A DNA stretch of 64,000 nt from NCBI GenBank assembly GCA_902595805.1, contig CACJRM010000002.1:72759-136758 (forward strand), given 5' to 3'. This document shows, in pieces, positions 7,994-16,057 of the stretch (position 1 is the first letter of the stretch; every line of letters starts with the position of its first letter). Under the pieces are notes generated by a model. The model made no database searches and was not told the DNA's origin. It saw nothing but the letters and a program-made list of their open reading frames with translations. The DNA is from an uncultured Alphaproteobacteria bacterium. Lineage in GTDB: Bacteria; Pseudomonadota; Alphaproteobacteria; HIMB59; GCA-002718135. The position numbers were made by a program, and so were the translations under genes.

Positions 7994-8917
7994 TTATAAA
8001 CCTAAAGTCGATTTAAGTTTTTCAACTCTCTCCAAACCTTGATTTTCTAACCATTTAATAAATTCAGTATTTGATTGATTGCAAAATATATCAATTGAGT
8101 CTTGCCATAAAGATCTTCCACATAAAAAACCAAGGCAATTAATGTTTAATTTCATTGAAATAGACATTGATTTATAAAAATTACTAAATTTCATTCCAGC
8201 ACTCAAAAATACAAATGGCTTCATTGTTTTACCAAATGTATTCAATAATATTTCTTCACAATAACTAATTGTATTAACATTATTATAATCATCTAGAATG
8301 CTTTCATTAAAAGGAAATTCGATTTTAATAATGCTAACATTATAATCTGGTTTAGAAAATTCAGAATAAAAATATGTTATATATTCATGCTTTTTCTTAT
8401 TATATTCTTCATTAGACTTTTTGGTTAAAGGATCATTGTACAATAAAGGCTCAAATAAAAATGGTTTATTTAAATTTAAACACATTTTTCCTATTTTTTT
8501 TATTAAAATATTTTTTTTATTGTTTATTTCTTCAGGAGAGTCTGGATTATAATACATAAAAAATTTAATTGCCTTAAAATCATCTATTGTTTTATCTATT
8601 GATTTATTACTTGGTAGTTTAGTAATTCTTTCAACATTATCAATGTTATAAGCATCATCTTCATATGCAATAATTTTTGGTATATTTAAATTTTTAAACT
8701 TTTCATGTTTTTCATATGTATTAAAATCAAATAAAACAGCTGAAAGATTTGATCCTAATATTTCTATTATGTTTTTTTTAAAAAAAAAATAATCCTCATC
8801 TTTAAAATTATTTTTTTTTTGATTTATAATTTCTTTTAGACTCGTTCCCTGATCTATTGCTAATGCAAAAAACTTTTTATTAATTAACACATCATTAATT
8901 AATTCTTTTTGATGCAT
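7994..8917 (-). CDS. Class I aldolase of the LacD (tagatose-bisphosphate) / YihT (sulfofructose-phosphate) family
   Basis: With the start at 8917 the protein has 307 residues. The family pattern is visible throughout: 'FFALAIDQGTSL' (D22) at the N-terminus, 'IIKIEFPFN' with the probable Schiff-base lysine K198, 'KPFVFLSAGMKF', and 'LGFLCGRSLW' with R268. LacD and YihT cleave ketose phosphates into dihydroxyacetone phosphate or a related C3 unit plus an aldehyde. The ATG overlaps the dhaK stop as TGATG, which supports this start over a longer frame beginning at 8956. Position directly after dhaL and dhaK suggests that it cleaves the product of that kinase. The sequence is divergent, so the substrate is inferred only from context. 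Confidence 0.72.
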   Translation of the reverse strand: MHQKELINDVLINKKFFALAIDQGTSLKEIINQKKNNFKDEDYFFFKKNIIEILGSNLSAVLFDFNTYEKHEKFKNLNIPKIIAYEDDAYNIDNVERITKLPSNKSIDKTIDDFKAIKFFMYYNPDSPEEINNKKNILIKKIGKMCLNLNKPFLFEPLLYNDPLTKKSNEEYNKKKHEYITYFYSEFSKPDYNVSIIKIEFPFNESILDDYNNVNTISYCEEILLNTFGKTMKPFVFLSAGMKFSNFYKSMSISMKLNINCLGFLCGRSLWQDSIDIFCNQSNTEFIKWLENQGLERVEKLKSTLGL

Positions 8918-9915
8918 CACAAGTGAAAATAAGGAACCGATGAAGGCTCCAGCCATAATTTTCTCATTTCTTCACTAGAATTTAGTAAAGATATAGAAAA
9001 TCCTCCACTATCTTGAGTTGTGATGTATTCATTAATTAAAGGTTTAAATATTTGAATATTATATTTTGATAAATATTCTTCTAAATCATTAAATATTATT
9101 AATAATTCCATTAAAGTTGTAGACCCTGATCCATTAACAAATGGTATAACAATATCACCCGATTTGTAATTAAAATCATCAAATATTTTATCTAACATAA
9201 ATGAAATAATTTTTTTAGATGGTTGAATTTTTTGCCTACCATATCCAGACTCTCCATGAACACCCATTCCAATAAAAATTTCATCTTCTTCAATTGTGAA
9301 AATTTTTTCTCCAGTAATTGGAGATGTGCCAGGGCTTATTGCAACTGATAATGTTCTTGTATTATCAACAATTTGTTTTCCTAGACTTAGTAATTGCTCA
9401 ATATCAGCACCTTTTTCAGATAAAGCTCCAAGTATTTTATAAACAAATGTTGTACCTGCCCCTCCTCTTCTTTGACCTTCATTTCCTTTTGGTGCAGAAG
9501 CTATGTCATCATACATAATTAAACATTTAGCATTTATGTTTTCATCTTCAGCCATTTCTATTGCCATTTCTCCATTCATTACATCACCAGAATGATTAGA
9601 AATTAATAATAAAATAGAAGAATGATCCTTAAAAAATTTAATTCCTTCAAATATTAAATCTCCTGATGGAGCAGAAAAAATGTCTCCAACAATGTTAGCA
9701 TCAAGCATACCCTCACCAACCCAACCGACGGCAATAGGCTCATGCCCAGATCCATTTCCAATCAAGATAGGAACTTTACTTAATTGTTTTTTATTTTTTC
9801 GACAAATAATTCTTTTATTTGTTTCAGAAAATTTAACTCTGTCTGAATGTGATTTAACATAACCACTCAACATATCATCTACAATATTTATATTATTATT
9901 AATTATTTTTTTCAT
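8917..9915 (-). CDS. dhaK: Dihydroxyacetone kinase-type subunit DhaK
   Basis: The 332-residue protein matches DhaK along its length. It has 'GNGSGHEPIAVGWVGEGMLD' (H58 region) at about 53-72, 'DIFSAPSGD', 'NHSGDVMNGE', 'GQRRGGAG', and 'GMGVHGESGYG' with the histidine H220 that covalently binds the ketone substrate. DhaK holds a hydroxymethyl ketone while DhaL supplies the phosphate. No PTS subunit DhaM is present in the window, so an ATP-dependent DhaKL pair is more likely. The gene overlaps dhaL at its start and the aldolase at its end. Substrate could be dihydroxyacetone or a longer ketose. Confidence 0.9.
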   Translation of the reverse strand: MKKIINNNINIVDDMLSGYVKSHSDRVKFSETNKRIICRKNKKQLSKVPILIGNGSGHEPIAVGWVGEGMLDANIVGDIFSAPSGDLIFEGIKFFKDHSSILLLISNHSGDVMNGEMAIEMAEDENINAKCLIMYDDIASAPKGNEGQRRGGAGTTFVYKILGALSEKGADIEQLLSLGKQIVDNTRTLSVAISPGTSPITGEKIFTIEEDEIFIGMGVHGESGYGRQKIQPSKKIISFMLDKIFDDFNYKSGDIVIPFVNGSGSTTLMELLIIFNDLEEYLSKYNIQIFKPLINEYITTQDSGGFSISLLNSSEEMRKLWLEPSSVPYFHL

Positions 9916-10510
9916 TATTAATTTCCTTAAAGAATTCTTTTAAAATTATAGACGTTGAATATGCGCCTGGATCTATTACACCAACACCTTTTGAATCTAA
10001 AAACTTTGCTCTACCAACACGAGCTTCCAAAGATTTTGTGTATTCAAGAGACTCATCAATTTTTTTAATCATTTTATCAAGATCAATAAGATTATTTTCA
10101 ATTAATTCTTGATGAATAGGTATATAAATATCTAAAAAGCTTTTATCACCAAATTTTACTTTTCCTCTTGTTTGTATTTTATTTATAGTATTTGAAAAAG
10201 TAGTTAAGATTGAATTATAAAGATCATTTAAATTTAAATTGCCTAATTCTTTAAAGAAGATTGTCATCAAAATACCAGAAGCTCCTCCCATAGATACTCT
10301 CATCGATTTCGAAATTTCATTCATAAATGATATTGAATTATTAAATTCATTATTTGTACTGAAATGAGATACAGCTTCCTCTAATCCTCTTAATATTGTT
10401 GTACCGTGATCTCCATCACCAATCTCTTGATCAAGCATATTAATTTTTTGATAATTTTCTTTAATTATTAAACAAGAGTTAGTTATCCATTTTTTATGAA
10501 ATTCTATCAT
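9899..10510 (-). CDS. dhaL: Dihydroxyacetone kinase-type subunit DhaL
   Basis: This is the 203-residue all-helical nucleotide-binding subunit. The magnesium-ADP-binding aspartates are in LDQEIGDGDHG (D27, D32, D34). 'MGGASGILMTIFF' and the C-terminal 'EARVGRAKFLDSKGVGVIDPGAYST' are both typical. It transfers phosphate to the ketone bound by DhaK. Length is normal for a free-standing DhaL. It starts within the end of the epimerase gene (ATGA overlap) and overlaps dhaK by 17 bases, so the three are translationally coupled. Whether the phosphate donor is ATP or a PTS protein cannot be read directly; the lack of DhaM nearby favours ATP. Confidence 0.9.
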   Translation of the reverse strand: MIEFHKKWITNSCLIIKENYQKINMLDQEIGDGDHGTTILRGLEEAVSHFSTNNEFNNSISFMNEISKSMRVSMGGASGILMTIFFKELGNLNLNDLYNSILTTFSNTINKIQTRGKVKFGDKSFLDIYIPIHQELIENNLIDLDKMIKKIDESLEYTKSLEARVGRAKFLDSKGVGVIDPGAYSTSIILKEFFKEINNEKNN

Positions 10511-11349
10511 TTAATAAATTTCTTTAAATACTCATAAGACTTTTGAATTGCATCAAAAGGATTATTTTCAATATTTCTCCATGTAAATAAATCTTTACTT
10601 GTCTCTTGGTTTGATTGAATAAACATTTCTAAAGTAACATTACCAGAATAATTTATTGTATTTAAAGTTTCAAAAATTCTATTAAAATTTAATTCCCCTG
10701 AACCAGGTATACCTCTATCATTTTCTGCTACATGAAAATGAAAAATATTATGATTTGCTTTGAGAATTGACGCGCACATATCTTTTTCTTCTATATTCAT
10801 ATGATAAACATCTAACAATAAACCAACGTGAGAATGGTTGATCATCGAGCATAATTCTAAACCTTCATCAACAGTGTTAATAAAGTCAGTTTCATATCTA
10901 TTTAGAGGCTCTATTCCTAATTTAATATCTTTATCTTCTAAAATGTCTGTTAATCCGATTAGGGTATTTGATGAATTTTTATATTTAAGAGATTTATCTT
11001 TTCCATAATTATCACTTATTCCCCATGCAGTGTGTATTACCCCAGATAAAATTTTAGACCCCATAAGAGAAGTCAAATTAATAGCCTCTATGAGTTTATC
11101 CTTACCTCTTTTTCTAATATTTTGATTATTACTTGTTATATCTTCATCCTTAGACAAACCTGTTGTACATGTAATATTAATATCTAGATCTTTACTTAAT
11201 TTACCTATTTCTATGGCTGACTTTTCGTTTTGACCTAGTAATGATACTTCAACTGAAGAGTAACCAGCATCTCTACAAAGTTTAATATAAGGAGTAATAT
11301 CCTCTGACCAATTTTTAACAAATGTTGCTGAATGAACTCCTAATTTCAT
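10507..11349 (-). CDS. Sugar isomerase/epimerase (TIM barrel, ketose 3-epimerase-like)
   Basis: The 280-residue protein belongs to the AP-endonuclease-2/xylose-isomerase-like TIM barrel family. The metal and acid-base ligands expected for D-tagatose/D-psicose/L-ribulose 3-epimerases can be placed: E147 in 'IEPLNRYETDFINT', D180 in 'LLLDVYHMNIEE', H206 in 'FHFHVAENDRGIPGSG' and E241 in 'VTLEMF'. These enzymes invert the hydroxyl at C3 of free ketoses. Overlaps of four bases with both neighbours place it in the same translational unit as dhaL. A role converting the ketose made by the divergent isomerase into the form used by the kinase is an inference. Confidence 0.8.
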   Translation of the reverse strand: MKLGVHSATFVKNWSEDITPYIKLCRDAGYSSVEVSLLGQNEKSAIEIGKLSKDLDINITCTTGLSKDEDITSNNQNIRKRGKDKLIEAINLTSLMGSKILSGVIHTAWGISDNYGKDKSLKYKNSSNTLIGLTDILEDKDIKLGIEPLNRYETDFINTVDEGLELCSMINHSHVGLLLDVYHMNIEEKDMCASILKANHNIFHFHVAENDRGIPGSGELNFNRIFETLNTINYSGNVTLEMFIQSNQETSKDLFTWRNIENNPFDAIQKSYEYLKKFIK

Positions 11350-12455
11350 TTAAGATTATTTAATTTTTTAAAAAAATCATTAAAAATTTCATCTCTATTA
11401 ACACCAAAGGCTTCTCTAATAAGATTATTGCTATCATTTTTAATCCAGTACAATTCATTATCAAGAGATGAGGAATTGATAATTTTTGTAGGTACCCAAT
11501 TTGGATTTATTAGCCAAGCAATATTAATAACATCCCATATTACCCATGTTCTCCAACTTTGATCTGAAACACCTCTTTGTTTATGCAAAGGGTTATTTGT
11601 GTATAGAAAATATAAGTAATCACCAATTTCCCCTCTTCCTTTTACAAATTCTTTCATATCGGGCAATGAAAGAGTTAACTGCGCCCCCACATTGAAACCT
11701 GGTAAATAAACATGTGCAACACCACATTCAAAAAGTAATTGAGATGCCAAAACATCTTGAACTAAATTTAATGAGTTTTTATTATTATTAAAACTGTATG
11801 TAGGAAAACCAGATGTCCAAACAACTACTAAATTTTTAATAATTTCTGGGTTTGTTAAAAGTGCCGAAGCGATATTTGTAAGACAACCTATTGCACAAAC
11901 ATAAATCTTTTCATTTGAATATTTTTTACACATATCTACTATGAATTTACTAGATTCAGTTACTATTGGTTCGTTATAATTTTCTAAATATTTAGGCGAA
12001 CCTCTAAACACCATTCCTTCATGTTTAATATTCAGTTTTTTAAATATAGTAATTATTTCTTGATAGCTTTTTTCAACTCCTTCTTCTGGTGTATCAAAAT
12101 AAATATCATTTGGATGAATATTTGCATCTATGAGTCCATTAACCCAAGATCTATAATCAGAAACTAAATTTTCTTTAGTATTATCAATAGTTTTATTATT
12201 AGATATTATATCGAATGCTTCTATTAATTCGTCTTTATGATGTCGGAAAGAATAAGGTTCAGCAGTAACTCCTAATAGGTCAATTTTATCTTTTGATAAT
12301 AATGTCCATGCTAATGCAAATTGATCATCTATTTCATTAGCGGTATCTGTATCAAGTATCATTTTATTTTTTCCACTTGGTAAGGATAAATTGTTAAGCA
12401 AAATTTCTTTTGATAATTTTGGGAATTTATCTAAAATTTTTTTAGGGACTTGCAT
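11346..12455 (-). CDS. Nucleoside hydrolase-like protein (inosine-uridine preferring family)
   Basis: The 369-residue protein carries the calcium-binding aspartate cluster of nucleoside hydrolases near its N-terminus, KMILDTDTANEIDDQFALAW (D35, D37, D43, D44). 'VCAIGCLTNIASALLTNPEI' is the conserved helix-turn region in the middle. Canonical members cleave the N-glycosidic bond of ribonucleosides. The first motif here has two extra residues compared with the usual DTDPGIDDA form, and the protein is longer than the typical 310-330 residues, so the substrate may differ. It overlaps the epimerase start by four bases. Within this cluster it could act on a pentofuranosyl compound. Confidence 0.78.
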   Translation of the reverse strand: MQVPKKILDKFPKLSKEILLNNLSLPSGKNKMILDTDTANEIDDQFALAWTLLSKDKIDLLGVTAEPYSFRHHKDELIEAFDIISNNKTIDNTKENLVSDYRSWVNGLIDANIHPNDIYFDTPEEGVEKSYQEIITIFKKLNIKHEGMVFRGSPKYLENYNEPIVTESSKFIVDMCKKYSNEKIYVCAIGCLTNIASALLTNPEIIKNLVVVWTSGFPTYSFNNNKNSLNLVQDVLASQLLFECGVAHVYLPGFNVGAQLTLSLPDMKEFVKGRGEIGDYLYFLYTNNPLHKQRGVSDQSWRTWVIWDVINIAWLINPNWVPTKIINSSSLDNELYWIKNDSNNLIREAFGVNRDEIFNDFFKKLNNLK

Positions 12456-12486
12456 GAAATAAAATATTTACTTTAATTTTTTAAAT

Positions 12487-13503
12487 TTATACATCTTTTA
12501 ATTTTTTAACAGCATCAATTATTGTTTTTGTTGAAGGAATATAAAAATCCTCCATTGGTGGACTAAATGGTACAGGAGTATGTGGAGCGGTTATTTTAAT
12601 TACTGCAGCTTTTAAATCTGAAAAACATTTTTCCGAAATTAAAGAAGATATTTCTGAAGCTAAAGAACATTTAGGGTTTGATTCATCAACAACTATAACC
12701 TTGCCAGTTTTTTTGACTGATTGAAAAATTAATTCTTCATCAAGTGGAGAATAAGTTCTTGGATCAACTATTTCACAGCTAATATTAATTTTTTCTAATT
12801 CATTAGCTGCTTCTTCAGCGAATAAGTTCATTCTTTGAATAGCAATTATAGTAACATCACTTCCTTCTCTTCTTATTCTACCTTTACCAAGTGGAATTGG
12901 TTTTAAATCATGAGGTACTTCACAACTTGTCATATACAATCTTTTATGTTCCATAAAAATTACTGGATCATCATCTTTAATTGAGGATAGTAAAAGACCT
13001 TTGGCATCATATGCATCATATGGCGCAACAACCTTTAGCCCTGGTATATGAGTATAAAGACTATAAAGAGTTTGTGAATGTTCACTACCTGCGCGAAATC
13101 CTGCACCGACTACAGTTCTTACAACCATCGGTACTTTTTGCTTGCCACCAAACATGTATCTCACTTTAGCAGCTTGATTCATCATTTGATCAAAACATAC
13201 ACCTGCAAAGTCAACATACATTAATTCCACAATAGGTCTTAAGCCTGTCATTGCAGCTCCAATAGCGGCACCGAAAAAACCTGCTTCTGCAATAGTAGTA
13301 TCTCGAACTCTTTCGCCACCAAATTTAGTATAAAGTCCCTGAGTAACACCAAAAGGTCCTCCCCATGCATCTTGTGTACCTTGATATTGTTCTCGACCTT
13401 TACCTCCTGCAATATCTTCACCCATCAAAATAACATTTTTATCTTCTTCAAATGATTGAACTAATGCATCATTAATTGCATCTTTAACTGTTTTTATTGT
13501 CAT
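12487..13503 (-). CDS. Thiamine-dependent 2-oxoacid (pyruvate/acetoin) dehydrogenase E1 component, beta subunit
   Basis: The 338-residue protein matches PdhB/AcoB. 'NVILMGEDIAGGKG' is near the start, 'RVRDTTIAEAGFFGAAIGAA' is near residue 66, and the C-terminal 'PHTPVPFSPPMEDFYIPS' is well conserved. It pairs with the alpha subunit, whose gene it overlaps by four bases, to form a heterotetrameric E1 that decarboxylates a 2-oxo acid or acetoin with thiamine diphosphate. No E2 or E3 gene is next to it. A gap of 31 bases separates it from the nucleoside-hydrolase-like gene, so the rest of the operon probably continues on the same transcript. Confidence 0.88.
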   Translation of the reverse strand: MTIKTVKDAINDALVQSFEEDKNVILMGEDIAGGKGREQYQGTQDAWGGPFGVTQGLYTKFGGERVRDTTIAEAGFFGAAIGAAMTGLRPIVELMYVDFAGVCFDQMMNQAAKVRYMFGGKQKVPMVVRTVVGAGFRAGSEHSQTLYSLYTHIPGLKVVAPYDAYDAKGLLLSSIKDDDPVIFMEHKRLYMTSCEVPHDLKPIPLGKGRIRREGSDVTIIAIQRMNLFAEEAANELEKINISCEIVDPRTYSPLDEELIFQSVKKTGKVIVVDESNPKCSLASEISSLISEKCFSDLKAAVIKITAPHTPVPFSPPMEDFYIPSTKTIIDAVKKLKDV

Positions 13504-14477
13504 CTATTAATTTCCACTGGATAGTTTACATATACTTCTTCAAGTGCATCCTCTGGTTGAGGCCAAGGTTGAGTATCAGCAAAATCAAATGCTTTATCAA
13601 CCTCTTCTTTAGCTTCATTAATAATTTTTTCTAAATCATTTTTATTCAAACCATATTTTGATGAATTTTCTTTTGCTAACTTTATTGGATCATTTTGTTT
13701 TGCTTTATCAATTTCTTCTTGTGGTTGATATAGTTGAGTATCGCCTTCGTACTGTCCAGAAAATCTGTAGTTTTTAAATTCTAAAAATATGGGAGTATTT
13801 TTTTGTTTAGCTTCATTAATAGCTTTTTTGGTAATGTCGTAAACTTCAAATACATTATTGCCATCACCAATGTACGAGAGCATGTCATAAGCTTTAGTTA
13901 TATCTGATAACTCTTTTGTATTTAAATGCCAATCAGTTGCAGTAGCTTCCGCATAACCATTATTTTCACAAACAAAAATCATTGGTATATCCCATAGCTT
14001 TGCTAAACCTGCAGCCTCATGAAAAGCTCCGTTATGAATTGCACCATCACCAAAAAAAGATACACATGTTTTATTACTCTTATTTATTTTTTCTTGTAAA
14101 GCCGCTCCTAAAACTACTGCTGGACCAGCTGCAACAATTCCAAATGAACCAAGCATACCTTTGCTAAAATCACTTATATGCATACTACCACCTCGCCCCT
14201 TGCAAATTCCAGTTTTTCTTCCGTAAATTTCAGAAGTAATTTCGTTTAATTCACAACCTTTAGCTATAGCATGACCATGGTTTCTATATGTACTTGATAT
14301 CCAATCATCTTGATTTAATGCTGCCATTACTCCTACACAAATAGCCTCAGAACCTATACAAGTGTGAAGATAGCCTGGTACTATTTTTTCTTTAGCAATT
14401 TTTTTTATTCTTTCTTCAAAAAATCTAATAGTAAAGATTTTTTTATAGATCCAATTAATTTTTTCTTTCTCAATCAT
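13500..14477 (-). CDS. Thiamine-dependent 2-oxoacid (pyruvate/acetoin) dehydrogenase E1 component, alpha subunit
   Basis: The 325-residue protein has the thiamine diphosphate/magnesium motif, GDG at 143-145 and ENN at 171-173. The E1-alpha patterns 'GYLHTCIGSEAICVG', 'STYRNHGHAIAKG' and 'RGGSMHI' precede it. The sequence is nearer to acetoin-dehydrogenase AcoA-type E1 subunits than to long PdhA forms, judged by eye. It is the first gene of the minus-strand catabolic operon, and the divergent promoter region lies just upstream. The partner E2 and E3 must be encoded elsewhere. A role in oxidising pyruvate derived from the sugar is possible but unproven. Confidence 0.88.
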   Translation of the reverse strand: MIEKEKINWIYKKIFTIRFFEERIKKIAKEKIVPGYLHTCIGSEAICVGVMAALNQDDWISSTYRNHGHAIAKGCELNEITSEIYGRKTGICKGRGGSMHISDFSKGMLGSFGIVAAGPAVVLGAALQEKINKSNKTCVSFFGDGAIHNGAFHEAAGLAKLWDIPMIFVCENNGYAEATATDWHLNTKELSDITKAYDMLSYIGDGNNVFEVYDITKKAINEAKQKNTPIFLEFKNYRFSGQYEGDTQLYQPQEEIDKAKQNDPIKLAKENSSKYGLNKNDLEKIINEAKEEVDKAFDFADTQPWPQPEDALEEVYVNYPVEINR

Positions 14478-14540
14478 TTTTTATGAAAATAATAACGTTT
14501 AATATTAAAATATAGAGATAAGATTTAACTTAAGATTAAA

Positions 14541-14583
14541 TAATTGACAATAGATACATTATATCATTTAGTATAATTTGGAT
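14541..14583. promoter_or_regulatory. Divergent promoter region of the sugar-catabolic cluster
   Basis: Between the E1-alpha start (14477) and the isomerase start (14584) lie 106 bases. A perfect TATAAT is present on the plus strand at 14572-14577 and another on the minus strand (14558-14563). The plus-strand box would place transcription start at about 14584, the isomerase ATG itself. A TTGACA at 14544-14549 is 22 bases from the plus TATAAT, longer than the ideal 17, so it may not be the matching -35. No clear operator palindrome and no regulator gene were found. Confidence 0.45.
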
Positions 14584-16023
14584 ATGAAGGAAGTATTGAC
14601 AATTGGTTTTGTAGCTACAGCAATTAGTCCTTACTTTTCAGAGGAACAACAGGTAAGAATAAAATCTGAAAATCATCTAAAAAAAATCATTGCAGAATAT
14701 GACGCTAGATTAATTTGTTTCCATAAAACTATATTTTCTAAAGAGGACTCAGTAGAAGCAGAAAAATTCTTTAAAAACAAAATTGATTTTTTAATTTTAC
14801 AAACAAGTTCATGCAGTTCAGGAGAGCAATTATACCCTCTTTGTAATATTACAAATAAAATGGGTTTATGGGCAGTTCCAGATCTTGAAAATGAAGGTGA
14901 TGTAAAATTACACTCTTTAGTTTCAGTAAGTCATTATTTAGGAATAATTAAAAAAATACTTCATGAAAAAAAAATTAAAACTAAATGGTTTTATAATTAT
15001 GGTGATACTGATGAATTTAAAAACAAGTTTTTGATTACTTTAAGATCATTGGTAGCAGATAAAAAAATTAAACAATCAAAAATAGGATTAGTTGGTGGTA
15101 TATCTCCAGGTTTTGACAATATGATTGTCGATAATAAAAAAATAAAACAAAATATTGGATCAACAATTGAAGAAACAACAATTAAAGAATTAATTTCACT
15201 AGCAAAAAGTTTTGATCAATCATTAATTGATCAAGAAATAAAAAAAATAAAAAATGCTGCATCTTCAATCTCAGTATCAGATGATGAATCATTTAATAAA
15301 GTAACAAGAGTATATTTTGCATTAAAAAAAATGAGGCATGAAAATAACTGGGACTCTATGGCAGTCCAATGTTGGTCTCAGTTTCAAGAATTATATGGAA
15401 TTGCTCCTTGCATGGCTTATGGTTGGATGGGTAGCGAAGATGGTATTGCGGTATCTTGTGAAGGAGATGTTCAAGGTTCATTAAGCATGCTATTATTAAA
15501 TTACATATCAAGTAGTGATAAATCATCTACACTTTTAGATCTTGCAACATTTGATACTAAAGCTGATGCCGTATTAATGTGGCACTGCGGAGTGTCGCCA
15601 AGACATTTTGCGAATGAAGATGGAATAAAATGGGTTGATCATAGTACCTTAGGAAGAAAAACAGATAAAAAATATGGCGTTGCTGGAGATCAAGTATTTA
15701 AAGCTCAAAAATCTACAACAACATACTTAGGAAATAATGCTGAAAGAATATTAATTATAAATTCAGAAATTTTTGAACATAATAATAAAGGTTTTGATGG
15801 AACAAGAGGATGGTTTAAAGAAACAAAATTAAACAGATCTCATATTTCGGCGGAAAACCTTATAAATACTCTAAATATTATTGGACATGAACATCATTAT
15901 GCTGTCGGTCAAGGAGATTATAGTAAAGAATTATTAGAATTTGCAGCTTGGAATGATTTAAAGCTTGTAGACGAGATTCCTTTAGTAGATTATATTTCAC
16001 CAAAGGATAATGGATCAAACTAA
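14584..16023 (+). CDS. L-fucose/L-arabinose isomerase-family sugar isomerase
   Basis: With the ATG at 14584 the protein has 479 residues. The N-terminal half is Rossmann-like ('TIGFVATAISPYF', 'FLILQTSSCSSGEQ'). The C-terminal half carries metal-site patterns of the FucI/AraA superfamily: 'MAVQCWSQFQELYGIAPC', 'SCEGDVQGSLSM' with the metal-binding acidic residues, and 'HCGVSPRHF'. Such enzymes interconvert an aldose and a ketose with manganese. It is divergent from textbook AraA and FucI, so the sugar is uncertain. No Shine-Dalgarno sequence precedes the ATG, and a TATAAT ends six bases upstream, so the mRNA may be leaderless. It opens the plus-strand transport/glycosidase operon. Confidence 0.75.
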   Translation: MKEVLTIGFVATAISPYFSEEQQVRIKSENHLKKIIAEYDARLICFHKTIFSKEDSVEAEKFFKNKIDFLILQTSSCSSGEQLYPLCNITNKMGLWAVPDLENEGDVKLHSLVSVSHYLGIIKKILHEKKIKTKWFYNYGDTDEFKNKFLITLRSLVADKKIKQSKIGLVGGISPGFDNMIVDNKKIKQNIGSTIEETTIKELISLAKSFDQSLIDQEIKKIKNAASSISVSDDESFNKVTRVYFALKKMRHENNWDSMAVQCWSQFQELYGIAPCMAYGWMGSEDGIAVSCEGDVQGSLSMLLLNYISSSDKSSTLLDLATFDTKADAVLMWHCGVSPRHFANEDGIKWVDHSTLGRKTDKKYGVAGDQVFKAQKSTTTYLGNNAERILIINSEIFEHNNKGFDGTRGWFKETKLNRSHISAENLINTLNIIGHEHHYAVGQGDYSKELLEFAAWNDLKLVDEIPLVDYISPKDNGSN

Positions 16024-16057
16024 ATTATTATTTTGATTCAATATATTAGGAGGAAAG

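Noticed and set aside
8918-8956. Extended start of the aldolase overlapping dhaK
   Set aside because: The TGATG overlap at 8917 gives a start that fits the LacD N-terminus; the extra 13 residues match nothing.
9318-9862. Plus-strand frames within dhaK
   Set aside because: They are mirror images of the strongly conserved DhaK coding frame and show no family resemblance.
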